DNA of 64,000 bases from Eurosta solidaginis (taxonomy: Eukaryota > Arthropoda > Insecta > Diptera > Tephritidae): the NCBI RefSeq assembly GCF_040869045.1, contig NC_090319.1:372573601-372637600 (forward strand), given 5' to 3'. This document shows positions 37,201 to 47,795 of the stretch, in pieces. Within the stretch, counting starts at the first letter, position 1. The number at the start of each line of letters is the position of its first letter. Position numbers and translations under genes: made by a program. Under the pieces are notes generated by a model. That model saw only the letters and a program-made list of their open reading frames with translations, was not told the DNA's origin and searched no databases.

Positions 37201-40200
37201 GCGAACATAAGAATAGCAGTGAAAATATTTATTATATTTTGCCAACTAAATTAGTATATTTTATTTTCGATAATTAAAAAAAAAAGTCTAAAAATTTTGT
37301 AGCCAAAACTATGCAAACCAATCTCAAAAATACTTTCGAAAATTGTACGAAAACCTTGAACATTTTATTAAAAGTTTTCTGACTTTGTTCTAGGAATGCA
37401 GTTTTATAGCCAAATCAATTTTAGTGCAACAAAGTACAAGTTAGAGGTCTTTCAAAATTCGCACTGATTTTTCACATACTTTTTCTAAAGGGTGTTTGCG
37501 ATTTTCTTACATATAAACAAGTAAGGACAGCACTGTCTTCGGCTGTTCCGAAGACTTCATACCTTTCATCATATCCAAATAATCGGCTGCATAAGATATG
37601 AAATAAATATATATTGAACAGATGTAAATAACTAAGCGATTTCTAAGATAAATAGAAAATAAAAATAGGCAGGTACTTTGTGTGAGGATGCAAAGTTTCT
37701 TATATAAAGAATCGGTTGTAAGGGACATATGCTATATATACGACCGAACTCTTCGAATTTTTCAGACAAAAATATTTGTTATATACGAAAGTATATGGCG
37801 AAATTTGAAGCTTCTAGCTGTTAAAATGGGGCAGAAATTACGAAAAGTTTCTTATCTGAACAATCGGTTGTGGCGGATATATGCTATATATACGATTGAT
37901 CTCATCTATTTTTTGAGAAAACGATATGTGCAATATCCGAAAGCATATGGTGAAGGTGGAAGCTTCAATCTGATAAATTGAGGAAGATATGACAAAAATC
38001 GTCTTGTCTGAAAAGTCGGTTGTATGGAGGATATATGATATAGTGGTCCGATCCGGCCGGTTCCGACAAATCTCTAATCGAACACCTAAATATACTCAAA
38101 AATTGAACGACTAGTTTGCATACAAACAGACAGACGGACATACGAACAAGGGTAAATGAATTCAGCTCTTCATCCTGATCATTTCGGTATACTTATTGGG
38201 GGGCCTATCTGTTCTCCTTTAAGGACTTACAATTCCGAGATTCGTGACAAACTTAATATACCACTTCATTTTCATGAAAGGTATAAATAATGGAAGAAAA
38301 TAAAAAGCACCCTTTGCAATAGGAAGAAGTTGTGAAAAATCAACTAGAATTTTGAGAGAGCTTTAAGTTGTACTTTGTAAAACTAAAACTGATTGGGCTA
38401 ACAAAACGAGTACTCAAAAATATTCTGAAAGCTCTAAAAAATAAGTTTGAAACTTTCGTAAAATTTTCACCAATTTTCAAGTTTATTCAAAAATGTTTTC
38501 AGATTAATAAGCATAGTTACAGTTACGAAATTTACAGTTTTCCTTTAAACTATCATAAAAAAAATTATTGAGGAAGCTTGATTGAAATTGTCACTGCTAT
38601 TTTCATGTTCGCTATTGTGTGCAATAATTTATTGCTCTAGCTCAATCCGCTGTCGAAATGAGATAATTGTGTCAATTATGGAAAAATTTGTTTCCAAAAA
38701 ACGGTCTACAGCTTAGATAATTTGTATTTGTATTTCGAAAATATAGAATCATCCCATTTTCCGACTTCCAAAATCCCGACAAATTACAATACAGTTTGGT
38801 TTTAATCTCGACAAGAAATTATGTAGAAAAACTTTTCGTAATAGTACCAGTACAATATAAAATATAAAGTAGACTTTGTATTTACTTTAACCGTGAATAA
38901 CACGGAATACCATAAAATATTTATGTTAAAATATTAACAAATGTTTGAGGGGAATGGAAACTTGATCGATGTTCTGGGAATTTGTTGGGGCTCGAACACA
39001 GTCATAAATTGTATTTTTATATCAAATCAAACTTTTTTCATGTCTAATAAATATTTGTTTAAATGGAATGAGACTTTTTTCGAGTCAAATTAAACTTTTA
39101 TCAAATCAAATTAAATAAAAAAAAAATTAAACTTTTTTCCAGTCAAGTGAAACTTTTTTCAAATCAAATTAATTTTTTTTCCAGTCAAATTAAATTTTTT
39201 GAAAATCAAATAAAACTTTTTAAAATAAAATGAAACCTTTTTTTTTTTAAATCGAGTGAACATTTTTCAAATCGATTGAAACTTTTTTCATTTCGAATGA
39301 AACTTTTTTCAAATCAAATTGAATAACCGTTAATATCATCCAGTTCAGTGCATCAGCTAGGCCAATATTTTGTGCCATAGAAGACAATATGTGCTAATTG
39401 CCATCTTTTACACAAAACTTAAATTTTTAGTCTTGTCTCACAATTTCCGAGTGGATGTGGTCCTATCTGGATTAGGTATTTTGAAATTATTTATTACGGG
39501 ATTTTGTAAGTCTTGATTATGTTATACACCCATAAGAGAAAGTGTGTCCGAAATTTCAAGACAAGGCGAATTAATACAGGGTGATGGCAAAGCGAATTCA
39601 ATTGAATTCGCTGCGCAGAAGAATGTGAAGTCAAAAGAAAATTTTCATTGATTTTGATTAACTGATATATTATTGTACCAAGGCGTTGTATCGAAAACAT
39701 CAAGAAGAAGTAATCAGCTGATGGAATAACGACACCTGGTACCAATTGCGCCTTGCTTAAACCACAAAATATATGTTGGAGATGTAAATAATGTCATATT
39801 CTGATTCACCTATAGTTTTTATGGAAAAAAATAACAAGAAAAAAAAAATACTAATACTAATTATAATTAGCGAAAGTGTTAAACAGCAATTGAATGAGGT
39901 TAAATCTAGAATATCAAAGCTTAAAAAGGTATCACATTTTGAACCGTAAATATTGTATTGCATGTGTGTTTATGGAATGTGAGATAGTAAATATTTACAA
40001 ACATATTTGGTAACTGTATTCTATCTGTAACGTTTGGTTGTTTTGCATGGAAGGTGCTGCCACAGATAGGGTTAATTAATCGGCACAAGACTTACCTAAT
40101 CACAACATTACAACTTAGCAAAAAATATTTGTGTCCATAATTTGTTTGCCCATGCTTTTTTAGATCGCTACAACTTTTATCAATTAAGGCAAAACTTCAA

Positions 40201-43200
40201 TAAAAATTGCTTAATTAAAAAATGTCTGACTGGAAAATATTATTTTCTCATTTTTTTGTTTGGTTTTTGTTTTTTATAGCAGCACCAACTGCTGTGTATT
40301 TCTAATTAACAGCCCACGACAGCCTAAATGCGTTGCAAAGAAAAATAGAGAAAAGAAAATATACGATTAGGCTTACCTTCTTGCACAATTGGAAAATGGC
40401 CAAACCAACCGACACAATAAATGACAAGAAGCCCAATCCCAATGCATTCAAAGCCTTAATTTTCAATATACCAATAGCCATTGGAATAACAGTCATCGCT
40501 TTCAGCAGAATTAGCACCATTAAAGGCATAATCATTTTACGCAAACGATGTTTCTTGCCTAATTACCACAACGGAAGAGAGGAGAGAGAAAAAATGATAA
40601 AAAATGTTATAACATTTTTTGTTCATTTAATGTAAATTAGGTAGCTCATTAAACGCATGCACACACCCTTCTTGAAGAAGTTGCCCTTCTTACCCTTGCC
40701 CTCAACCACACCATCACCACCGAGTATTTTCACATTAAGGCTCAACTCATCGTTGGCCAAATTGCGTGATGAGACGGTGACTTTGGCATCACCCAGAGGC
40801 AAGTCCATGGTAACATCGTGTCTTTGCAGATAATCGCCAACAACATCAAATAAATCACGTTCTTCGTCGTTATTCGAGCGTGCGCTTGCTGAATCAGCGG
40901 CTGTGGGCTGATAGCCATTGGCTTGTACCTCTACGTCGCCGAACTGGAAGGTAGCAAAAAAAATAAATGTGAATAAATAAAATTTTTTTAAAATTAAAAT
41001 ATGCGAAATTAAGTGGACCTTCGTCAAATCAAAAAGGGAAATTACTACCCCTGCTTTTTAAAAATATTCTCCTTCTTTCTCTTACTGGCTAGCCTCGGAA
41101 GGATTTGTTTGCACAACTTGCCCTTTAACAACTATTTTTAATATTAAGTGCATGATGATGCGGAGATTAGTGGCTGAATTTGGTGAATGGTGACAAAGCT
41201 ACCGGTAGAATCTGTGAATGGATCCAATGGAATGATCCAACCAGTGAAATGGGTAAAGGGTGCATCAATTGAACGGTTTTCAAAATAACCGGTGGATCGG
41301 AAAACGGCTAATCGGTGAACGAATGGCTGACAAAACTCACCTTACAAATGGCGCCTGAGCAGAGAATAAGAAAAAATTAAAAAAAAAAATCTTCAATATG
41401 AAATTTGATTATTTAATTAATAAAAAAAAGAAATAATTAAATTTCATATTGAAGAATTTTTTGTTTTTATTAATTTTTTTCTAGTTTCCTGTTCGGGCGC
41501 CATTTGTACCGATTGGTCGTTTTCCTAAAAAATATAAATCCCCTTCATTGCAAGTCGACGTAAACTATCTGAAATTGTATTTTGGAAGAAGCGGAATCTT
41601 ATACTGCTAAAAGCCGTACAATCACAGGGCATATGATCTTTCATTATGTCTTTCTCATCTTACTTGCAGCTTCTTCAGGAAGCGGTAAATAAGGCTTTCC
41701 TCTTAAGGATTTATTATGTACTTCCAAGGCGCTTTCGATCGCATTTTCGCCATATTTTCTAAGATCTCGCCTTTCAAGTCCATCGATCTTGTAGCTTTCC
41801 TTCATATACCTAAAACCTGCCCCCGATCTTATGACAATCCGCTATCAGTTCAATAGCAATAAATTTATTTACTCCCCAGCTTCCATGATAGCAGCGACCT
41901 CTGCCTGCAAAACGCATTAGTTTGATAGTTAGAACTATTAATTTAGCCACAGATTCCTGGAGAAGCCTCTACAACCCGACCTTCCATTTAGCTGAAAACT
42001 TACAGTCTGTTTCTCTATCATACTTTACCACACTTTCCTTTTTTTCACCAATAGTAACTTGAACTCCAGTTGCCAGTAAGGCCAACAAGGAATTTAAAAC
42101 TTTTAAATATGAACAAGTATACTTCAGTCGTTTTACCACCCTCTAATAACCATAGAACTGCAAATTTCACATTTCGGTGACTAGCCAAACCGTATTGAAA
42201 AAGTGATCCGATAAAAGGGTCAAGCGACCTTTAAGTATTACGTTAACCTTAATTGCTAATTTCAGAGTTTCTGATTGAATATCTATTATTTTTGATTATT
42301 TACAATTTTGATTAATCATCTTTTAAATAATTCAGTTAGTCGATATTATAATTTTGTACTAATCAAAAAGGAAGCTTATTCGTGTAATCAATTTTTTAAT
42401 TAATCTAAAAACTAACTTAATTGGGCCTTTTTAACTAATCTTAGCTTGAATAAAGTGACTAATCAAATTACTTGCAGCTTCCATACTGAATATCAACTTT
42501 TTTGTGTGTGATTAATTTACTACTTAAAATTTTGATTACTAATATTTTGAATCTTTAAGTAAACCGACTAATTCTATATATTTACTAATCAAAAAGGAAG
42601 TTTACTCGAGTAAACAGCTTTTTGGTTAATCGAAAACAAAATAATTTGAGCATTTTTGATTAATCATAGCTTTAATAAAGTGATTAATCAAATTACTTGC
42701 CGCTTCCATACTAAATATCTTTTTCTTTGGCCGTATGGTTGATTGTTTACTTAAAATTTTGTTAACTTATTCTTTATATTATTCAGTTACATGATGTTCT
42801 TATTTTTTACGAATCAAACAAGAATTTTATTCGAGTAATAAATTTTTTTATTAATCAAAAACGAAAATAAATTGAGCCGTTTAGATTAATCACAACTTGA
42901 ATAAAGCGATAATCAGATGAATTGCAACTTCCTGTACTTGTACTGAATATCAAATTCTTTGGCCATGCGGTTAAATGACAACTCGAAATTTTGATTATAA
43001 AATTTTTAAATAATTCAGTTAATCGATTAATTCTATACTTTTACTTATCAAAAAGGAGGTAATCAGCCTTTTGGTTTTTCAGGAAATCGATTAATTTGAG
43101 CATATTGAATTAATCATAGCTTGTGAATAGGGATTAATCATAAAATTTGCATCTTCCATACTGAATATCTTTTTCTTTGGCTATGAGATGAATTGATTAC

Positions 43201-43894
43201 TTTAAATTTTGATAAATAAGCCTTTGAATTATGCAGTTTCACGATTAATTCATATTTTTTTAAGGATCAAAAAGGAGGCTACTACTCTGATAATATTAAG
43301 TTTTTAAATTAGTCCAAAAACCCAAATTAATTTACCCTTTTTGATTAATTAACTGCTTAAATTTTGATTCATAATCTTTTAAATTATTCCAGTACCAATA
43401 TACGATTTTGATAAATTTTTATCTATGACATAATCGATTATTTTACTCCATTATTTCATTCACCACTCTTTTCGCTACACTTTTTAAACTACTTCCAAAC
43501 CAGTTTCTGCTAAAACATCAATTCTCGGCTCTGTACTGTTATTATTTAAGAGTTCGCATTATTTTTCATCACAAGAACGAGTAACATTTGTTAAATTATA
43601 ATTATTAAACCATAATACCCACTACCCTATCTCATTTACTTTGCCATTTTCACTAAAAACATGACACAGAAAGTTTTCACTCACTTTGTAATTATCATTG
43701 TTCATCACTGTATCGAGAAAACGCATCGCACGCACTTTAATGCAAGCCATTGAATCTTCACCACTCTCACATTTGGCATTCTCTTCGGCGATCATACTTT
43801 CCATATTTGTTGGTTGTACTGCTCTCGCTGCATACGTTATGGTGGTGGTAAATACTAACAGCACCACGAGGACCAAATACCGCTTGGAAGCCAT
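34214..43894 (-). CDS. Osiris family protein (DUF1676), complete four-exon gene
   Basis: CDS is the join of 43894-43685, 40943-40667, 40558-40377 and 34357-34214, read on the minus strand: 813 bases, 270 aa. Donors are GTGAGT, GTGTGT and GTAAGC; acceptors end TTCCAG, AATTAG and ATCCAG. Phases 0, 1, 0 join exactly and the frame ends in TAA. Residues 1-23 are a signal peptide. C42 and C51 are the N-terminal cysteine pair usual in Osiris proteins, followed by an MRFLD segment. Exon 2 gives an acidic, polar middle with [14 protein letters not shown]. Exon 3 opens with the basic GKKHRLRK and then a hydrophobic stretch at about residues 170-220, the Osiris membrane-associated region. Exon 4 adds a His-rich tail ([15 protein letters not shown]) ending KLAYKAYA. 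Osiris proteins act in the secretory/endosomal system of cuticle-forming epithelia; a role here is inferred. Introns are 2741, 108 and 6019 bp; the long ones are full of repeats. I do not assign an Osi number. Confidence 0.93.
35030..35640 (-). mobile_element. Dispersed repeat family 2, truncated inverted copy
   Basis: The minus-strand sequence matches the right part of 37517-38290 (TTAAGGAC, TGGTGGGTCTATCTC, CATTTTCATGAAAG at the end). The hairpin terminus is missing. The foldback element at 35668 begins at the lost end, so that insertion may have removed or displaced it. Confidence 0.6.
35668..36262. mobile_element. Foldback element with B-box-like ends, copy 2
   Basis: The ends are inverted repeats of GTTCGAATCGAGCT, running into AGGCCTGACAATAATT-like sequence and inner blocks such as TAGATCCATTTCG and GAGC(T)TTTGGCAG. 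It shares its end motif, the CCATTTCGAA block and the TATGGCAG/TTTGGCAG block with 6949-7359, so both belong to one family. The right end reads GGTTCGAATC on the minus strand, a perfect B-box core. A GGCCGATA(TA)AA(C/A)A motif follows just outside both copies and may be part of the element. Confidence 0.68.
36430..36525 (-). mobile_element. tRNA-derived SINE, head fragment
   Basis: On the minus strand: GTGGTGTAGCGTACTTCGCC, then CTACCACACCGAAGCTCC and TGGGTTCAATTCCCG (B box), then GCAAAGCAAAATCAAAG. Only the tRNA-like head and a little body remain. It lies just right of the foldback element at 35668. Confidence 0.72.
37517..38290 (+). mobile_element. Dispersed repeat family 2, shares start with family 1
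   Basis: It starts ACAAGTAAGGACAG, then the hairpin CTTCGGCTGTTCCGAAG, then ATACCTTTCAT. It ends with the inverse ATGAAAGGTAT (about 38275). The core has about three units of 140-150 bp built on AATCGGTTGT..GGATATATGCTATA, followed by ACAGACAGACGGAC. The ACAAGTAAGGA start plus hairpin plus subterminal inverted repeat repeats the design of family 1 with a different sequence. Confidence 0.65.
38295..40300. other. Osiris intron 3, remaining part
   Basis: AT-rich intron sequence containing the minisatellite at 39000-39320 and a perfect 22-bp palindrome at 39591-39612 (AGCGAATTCAA and complement). No coding frame is recognised. Confidence 0.55.
39000..39320. repeat. Short-period minisatellite in Osiris intron 3
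   Basis: Irregular repeats of about 22-28 bp on the theme AAATCAAATTAAACTTTTTTC (with CAGTCAAGTGAAAC variants), about twelve units. Confidence 0.65.
41344..41507. mobile_element. Short palindrome whose arms carry tRNA-Lys PBS-like motifs
   Basis: The arms are inverted repeats meeting near 41427, with AATATGAAATTT(G/A)ATTATTTAATTA toward the centre. Each outer end reads ACAAATGGCGCC then TGAGCAGAGAA (left) or CGAACAGGAAACTAG (right, minus strand). TGGCGCCCGAACAGG is the primer-binding site of tRNA-Lys-primed retroelements, and the ACA before it fits an LTR 3' end. It may be a rearranged scrap of two LTR-PBS junctions. It lies in intron 1 of the Osiris gene. Confidence 0.55.
42250..43430. repeat. 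Degenerate ~225-bp tandem repeat in Osiris intron 1
   Basis: About five diverged units, marked by TTGC(A/C)GCTTCCATACTGAATATC at 42474, 42699, about 42922 and 43148, with TTTTGATTA and ATCAAAAAGGA blocks. The period is about 225 bp. Strong divergence suggests an old local array. Confidence 0.65.
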
Positions 43895-44000
43895 ATTATC
43901 TGAAGGTACGAGTTGTTGTTGTATATGGGACCTCTACAGTTAGTACTCGCCTCGTTGAGTGAACAATTGCAAATAATAATCGTTTTTCTATTGTCCACGA

Positions 44001-44008
44001 TTTTTATA
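44001..44008 (-). promoter_or_regulatory. TATA box of the complete Osiris gene
   Basis: TATAAAAA on the minus strand, preceded by GCAG as in the other Osiris promoter (CCAG before TATAAAAT). It lies 107 bases upstream of the ATG at 43894, which allows a 5' UTR of roughly 70-80 bases. No single convincing initiator stands out. Confidence 0.55.
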
Positions 44009-44808
44009 CTGCATATTTAAGTTGCTTGTGCAGCAAATGTAGTTAACGTAAAAAATATTTATCGATGACAAAAAAAAAACAAAACTTAAAACTAAAGCGT
44101 CGCGAAAGAAATGACGGAAGAAGACATAAAAACCAGTTGACATACGCTAGCGAGAAGAGACGTTGCACGTGCTCACCAGTTTGTTTGGCGCATTGAAAAT
44201 GTTATGCTCACACGCATAGAGAATGAAACAAACAAAAAGCGCGCCAATATAATTGCACTTCTCAAAACGCATGCGCTGTACATTATTGAACACACAACGC
44301 ACGCGCTGGCGTATGAGTAACTTCTCAGTAAGCCCACAAATCTGACTCTCTTCTTCAAAGCGAACATTTGCGCGTACGGATGAATGTTTGAGTTTGTTGA
44401 TATCGTCTTCATTCATGCTTAAATCTTCTTTTACATTTTTATGCAGTTCACGTGCCTTAATGATATGTTTAAATAGTTGGCAATTAAAGCTTGTTCTTCG
44501 CGATGTTTACTTATGCAGATATGCATGCAAGATCATTGATAAAATCAACCCCATAACTCGTATCGATATGCGCGGGTCAACACAAAATTTTACTTTGACT
44601 TCAATGCATTAAATTTCAATTCTTAAGGTCGTAATTTGACGAAAAAAAATATATGACATGAAAAAGTTTGCTTTCCTATTTAGGAAACCGCTTGAACGAA
44701 ATTTTTCAAAATCTGTGGTTTTAATATTTACTTGAAAATTAAACAATTCAAATGAAGATTTTTATTAAGTTTTAATATCGAATAACTTACGAAAAAGTGG
44801 ATAATGAA

Positions 44809-45312
44809 TTAAAAGTGTACACTTTTACTTTTTATTTTATGCTCATAGGTACTATCCCTCAATAAACCCCAAATATAGTCTCCCATCATGTTATCATTAT
44901 ATAGGCCTTGATAACGTTGTGCGAAGAAGAGCCTCAAGCTTTGCTTTACTTTTGGTAAATTTAAATCTCTAGTCAAATCATTAAAATCTTCAGTAGTGAT
45001 GAAATGATGTTTTTGTTGTTCTGGTGTCTGTAAAAACTCCTTATCGGCATTGCTTTTATAAAAACTAGGAGATGAGCCACTTCTTTGCGATGATTTTTTC
45101 GGTGGCTCTGGTACTGGTCGGGTCAGATCGTGTGCGACTGGAGCAGAAAAAGATTCAAGATCAGGATATTCGATAGGTTTTGCATTTTTACCTCTACGTC
45201 ATTTACTCGGATTCACAATGCAAAAGTAGCAGTCTTTAACGTGGTCTTTTGGTCATCGCCAGATTCTTGGTGTTGCAAATTTCATAGACCTTTTCGCACC
45301 TCGATACAAACC
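44809..45312 (-). pseudogene. Decayed copy of an arthropod multicopy gene of unknown function
   Basis: One frame on the minus strand, GAKRSMKFATPRIWR, stop, PKDHVKDCYFCIVNPSK, stop, then an open stretch ending NMMGDYIWGLLRDSTYEHK and KSVHF with TAA at 44811-44809. This pattern (MxF..P.IWRE, H..DCYFC, a PVPEPP region, DLxRDLxLPK near the middle, MMxDYxW.L.RD at the C-terminus) is a protein I recognise as repeated in many arthropod genomes, with no known function. The middle part expected between LPKVKQSLRL and FAQRYQG is deleted; two stops interrupt the rest. Probably spread by a transposon. Confidence 0.6.
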
Positions 45313-45319
45313 TAAAATA

Positions 45320-47095
45320 TAGAAAGAGAAATCAATATGTCTACTTTATTTAATTTACTATTTAACTAAAATTTGCTTCCAAACATCTTTTACAATAACT
45401 AAAAGCAACATGTCTTGTCTTGATTCCAAACAGGACAGCCAAAATATGCTTCGTAGGCTTCACAGAGGATGAGAGATGTATTTAATTCATATTTTATATC
45501 TCGAACTTTAATAAATTGCCTACATGTATATCAAAAAGCATCAGCTTCATATTTACACTTTCGCGACGACATTTTACGAAAGCAAACTTCATACCAAAAA
45601 AAAAAGGCGTTTTCTTTTCGTTTTTGTTTGAAATAAAACAGAAAATCATGAAATAAACTTTAGGACAAAGAACAAAGTATATATATTTTTGGCTGCATAG
45701 ATTATTTTTTGATGAAAATCAAAGTCATGGCGCTGACTACATCTTCTTTAGTTTTAGCCCAGAAATTGTCATAGAAGTTCACAATTTCCAGCCAGTACGT
45801 TCCCCGTGCTTCTAAATGCTTCTCTTTTTTCCTCAATAGAATATGCGAATTTCAACTAAGTAAATTTCTATGTTTCTAGAAAATACTAGCAGATGCAGCA
45901 CATACTATTTTGCCCGATATAAGGTCAACAAATGAAAACATGATAAGTAAACAATTTCTTTTTAGTGTGTGCCAAAGGGTCGTGATGTGCAACTTAATTG
46001 CAGACACGGCAGATCACGCAATTTAAGGAGATCAATGTGATTTGCGTACATTATATGAAACGTTTTAATCGCTGACCCGGCCGTGATGTTATAATCTTGC
46101 AGGGTGAGCAATGGATATTCATCCACCCCCCGGAAACATCTTCACAGCGTTAGAGGACATTGATAACAATTTGTTATCGGTCGCACTATTGGATGGGGAA
46201 AAGCACTGCTACAGCAACAATAACATCTCGAAGTAGATATTGGCTCATTGTTTTCGGTGCATCTGAAGTTTACTCTTTTCTAGTGCCTGGTTTCCCAATC
46301 GTTCTATTTTTACTATCAATGACTGAAGATGCCTTGGTTCGAAAGTAGCTGTGTTGATCGGAATCAAGCCCGCTATAAAGCAGCTGGAGTAGCAGGACTA
46401 GAAACTTTTCCTCTCCAACCTTCCAAAAAGCTTGATTAATCCCTCTTGAGCTGCCAGCTCTTTCCAATATGTCAGACAAGTTAGTGTTGTCCATTGGAAC
46501 TGCAAGATTTTGTGCTGATTGGAATCTCATGCATTCAGTTTTTTCAGTTTTCAGCATTTCAGTTTTTTTTAACATTTTAAGTTTTAGGCCTGAAAATAAA
46601 TAATACCAAACACATAAATCAATAAGAATTCTGCCTACATGTAGATCAAGACGTTACCCATAACACACAGACTAGCAGCGTTCTGGAAGCCCTTACTAAT
46701 CAAAGTTTCAAACTTGATTTGCAATATGACTTCTGTTTGCTAAAGTCTACGGAACTATTTGGGATATTTCAAGAAAACAATAAGCAAAAGCCGGGGTGCA
46801 TATCGTATGCTTATGTGACCATGTCGGAACTATTTCCGTGACTGCAAAGGCAAGAGAAGGAACAGAAGAGAAAGGAAAGTAAAAAACTTATTTTGTTTTG
46901 TGGATTTTCCGAGAGAGTAGATAAATGATGTGTATTGGAACGATTTTCCGTCATCCCTTGTCAAATTTGGTTTCGAGACAAACTGGTTTCGGCGTTGTGC
47001 CATCGTCAGTGTCGATTATTGTTCGAAAGTAAAAAAAAAAAGGGAGATGAAAGAAGAGATTATAACTGAAAACCGAAGCCGGAACTGAAATCGAA
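45320..47095. other. Intergenic stretch without recognisable gene
   Basis: No known protein motif on either strand. The longest frame (46575-46270, minus, 101 aa) shows no signal peptide or domain that I recognise and has no visible splice context. Confidence 0.45.
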
Positions 47096-47099
47096 ACCC

Positions 47100-47340
47100 T
47101 ACAGCTTGTTATCAATTTACTATCGAAGTGTTAACGGTATGTTATCGATGAGTAACCGTTTGGTTATCGATGAGATAGGGGCGTGTTAGCCATTTCTTAA
47201 CTACCAGTTACCTTCTTGTTATCGATTATAAACGAAAAGTCGTCAATTATAAAAATTTGTCAACGCAAGGTTACCGTAGTGTTACAATTTTTGTATCGGT
47301 GTATAGTCGAAAAATTATCGATTTGTTTCCGATAGCTCTC
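47100..47340 (+). repeat. Degenerate GTTATCG-type minisatellite
   Basis: CTTGTTATCAATTTACTATCG, GTATGTTATCGATGAG and TTTGGTTATCGATGAG units; same theme as 16780-17480. Confidence 0.45.
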
Positions 47341-47453
47341 ACAGACAGATATGCAAGCAATACAGAGCAACTTTTGAAACCAGCAAAGAACGAAATCTTG
47401 CCAAATCGACGGAAGTTAATTACATTTCGAATATTTCTATTGGCCTTTTCATG

Positions 47454-47795
47454 GGCCGTGGTGTGATGGTATCGTGTTGCACCTACAACAACGAAGGTCC
47501 TGGCTTCAACTCCCGGGTAAAGCAACATCAAAAATTCAGAAACAAGTTTGTTCAGTTAGAAAAAATTTTTGTAAATGGTGTCGCTCCTCGGCATTGATTT
47601 GGCAACCACTCCGGGTATATTTCTGCCATGAAAAGCTTCTCAGTGAGAGCTCAACTGCCTTGCAGATGCCGTTCCGAGTCAGCATAAAACATGTAGGTTG
47701 CGTCCCACCAATTTGCAGAAAAAATTAAAAGGGAGCACTACATAAATTGGAAGAGAAGTTCGGCCTAAACTCTCTTCGGGTGTATATCGCGCCTG
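47454..47795 (+). mobile_element. tRNA-derived SINE, near full length
   Basis: GGCCGTGGTGTGATGGTATC starts the head and CTGGCTTCAACTCCCGGG is a decayed B box. The body follows the usual order (TCTGCCATGAAAAGCTTCTC, GATGCCGTTCCGAGTCAGCAT, GGAGCACTACATAAATTGG) to ATATCGCGCC. More diverged than the satellite copy. Confidence 0.8.

Noticed and set aside
44147..44416. Two overlapping 80-90 residue minus-strand frames upstream of the Osiris promoter
   Set aside because: No signal peptide, domain or splice context; both frames equally open.
46270..46575. 101-residue minus-strand frame
   Set aside because: No recognisable family; Lys/Thr/Glu-rich start is repetitive; kept only as an unassigned frame in a gap.
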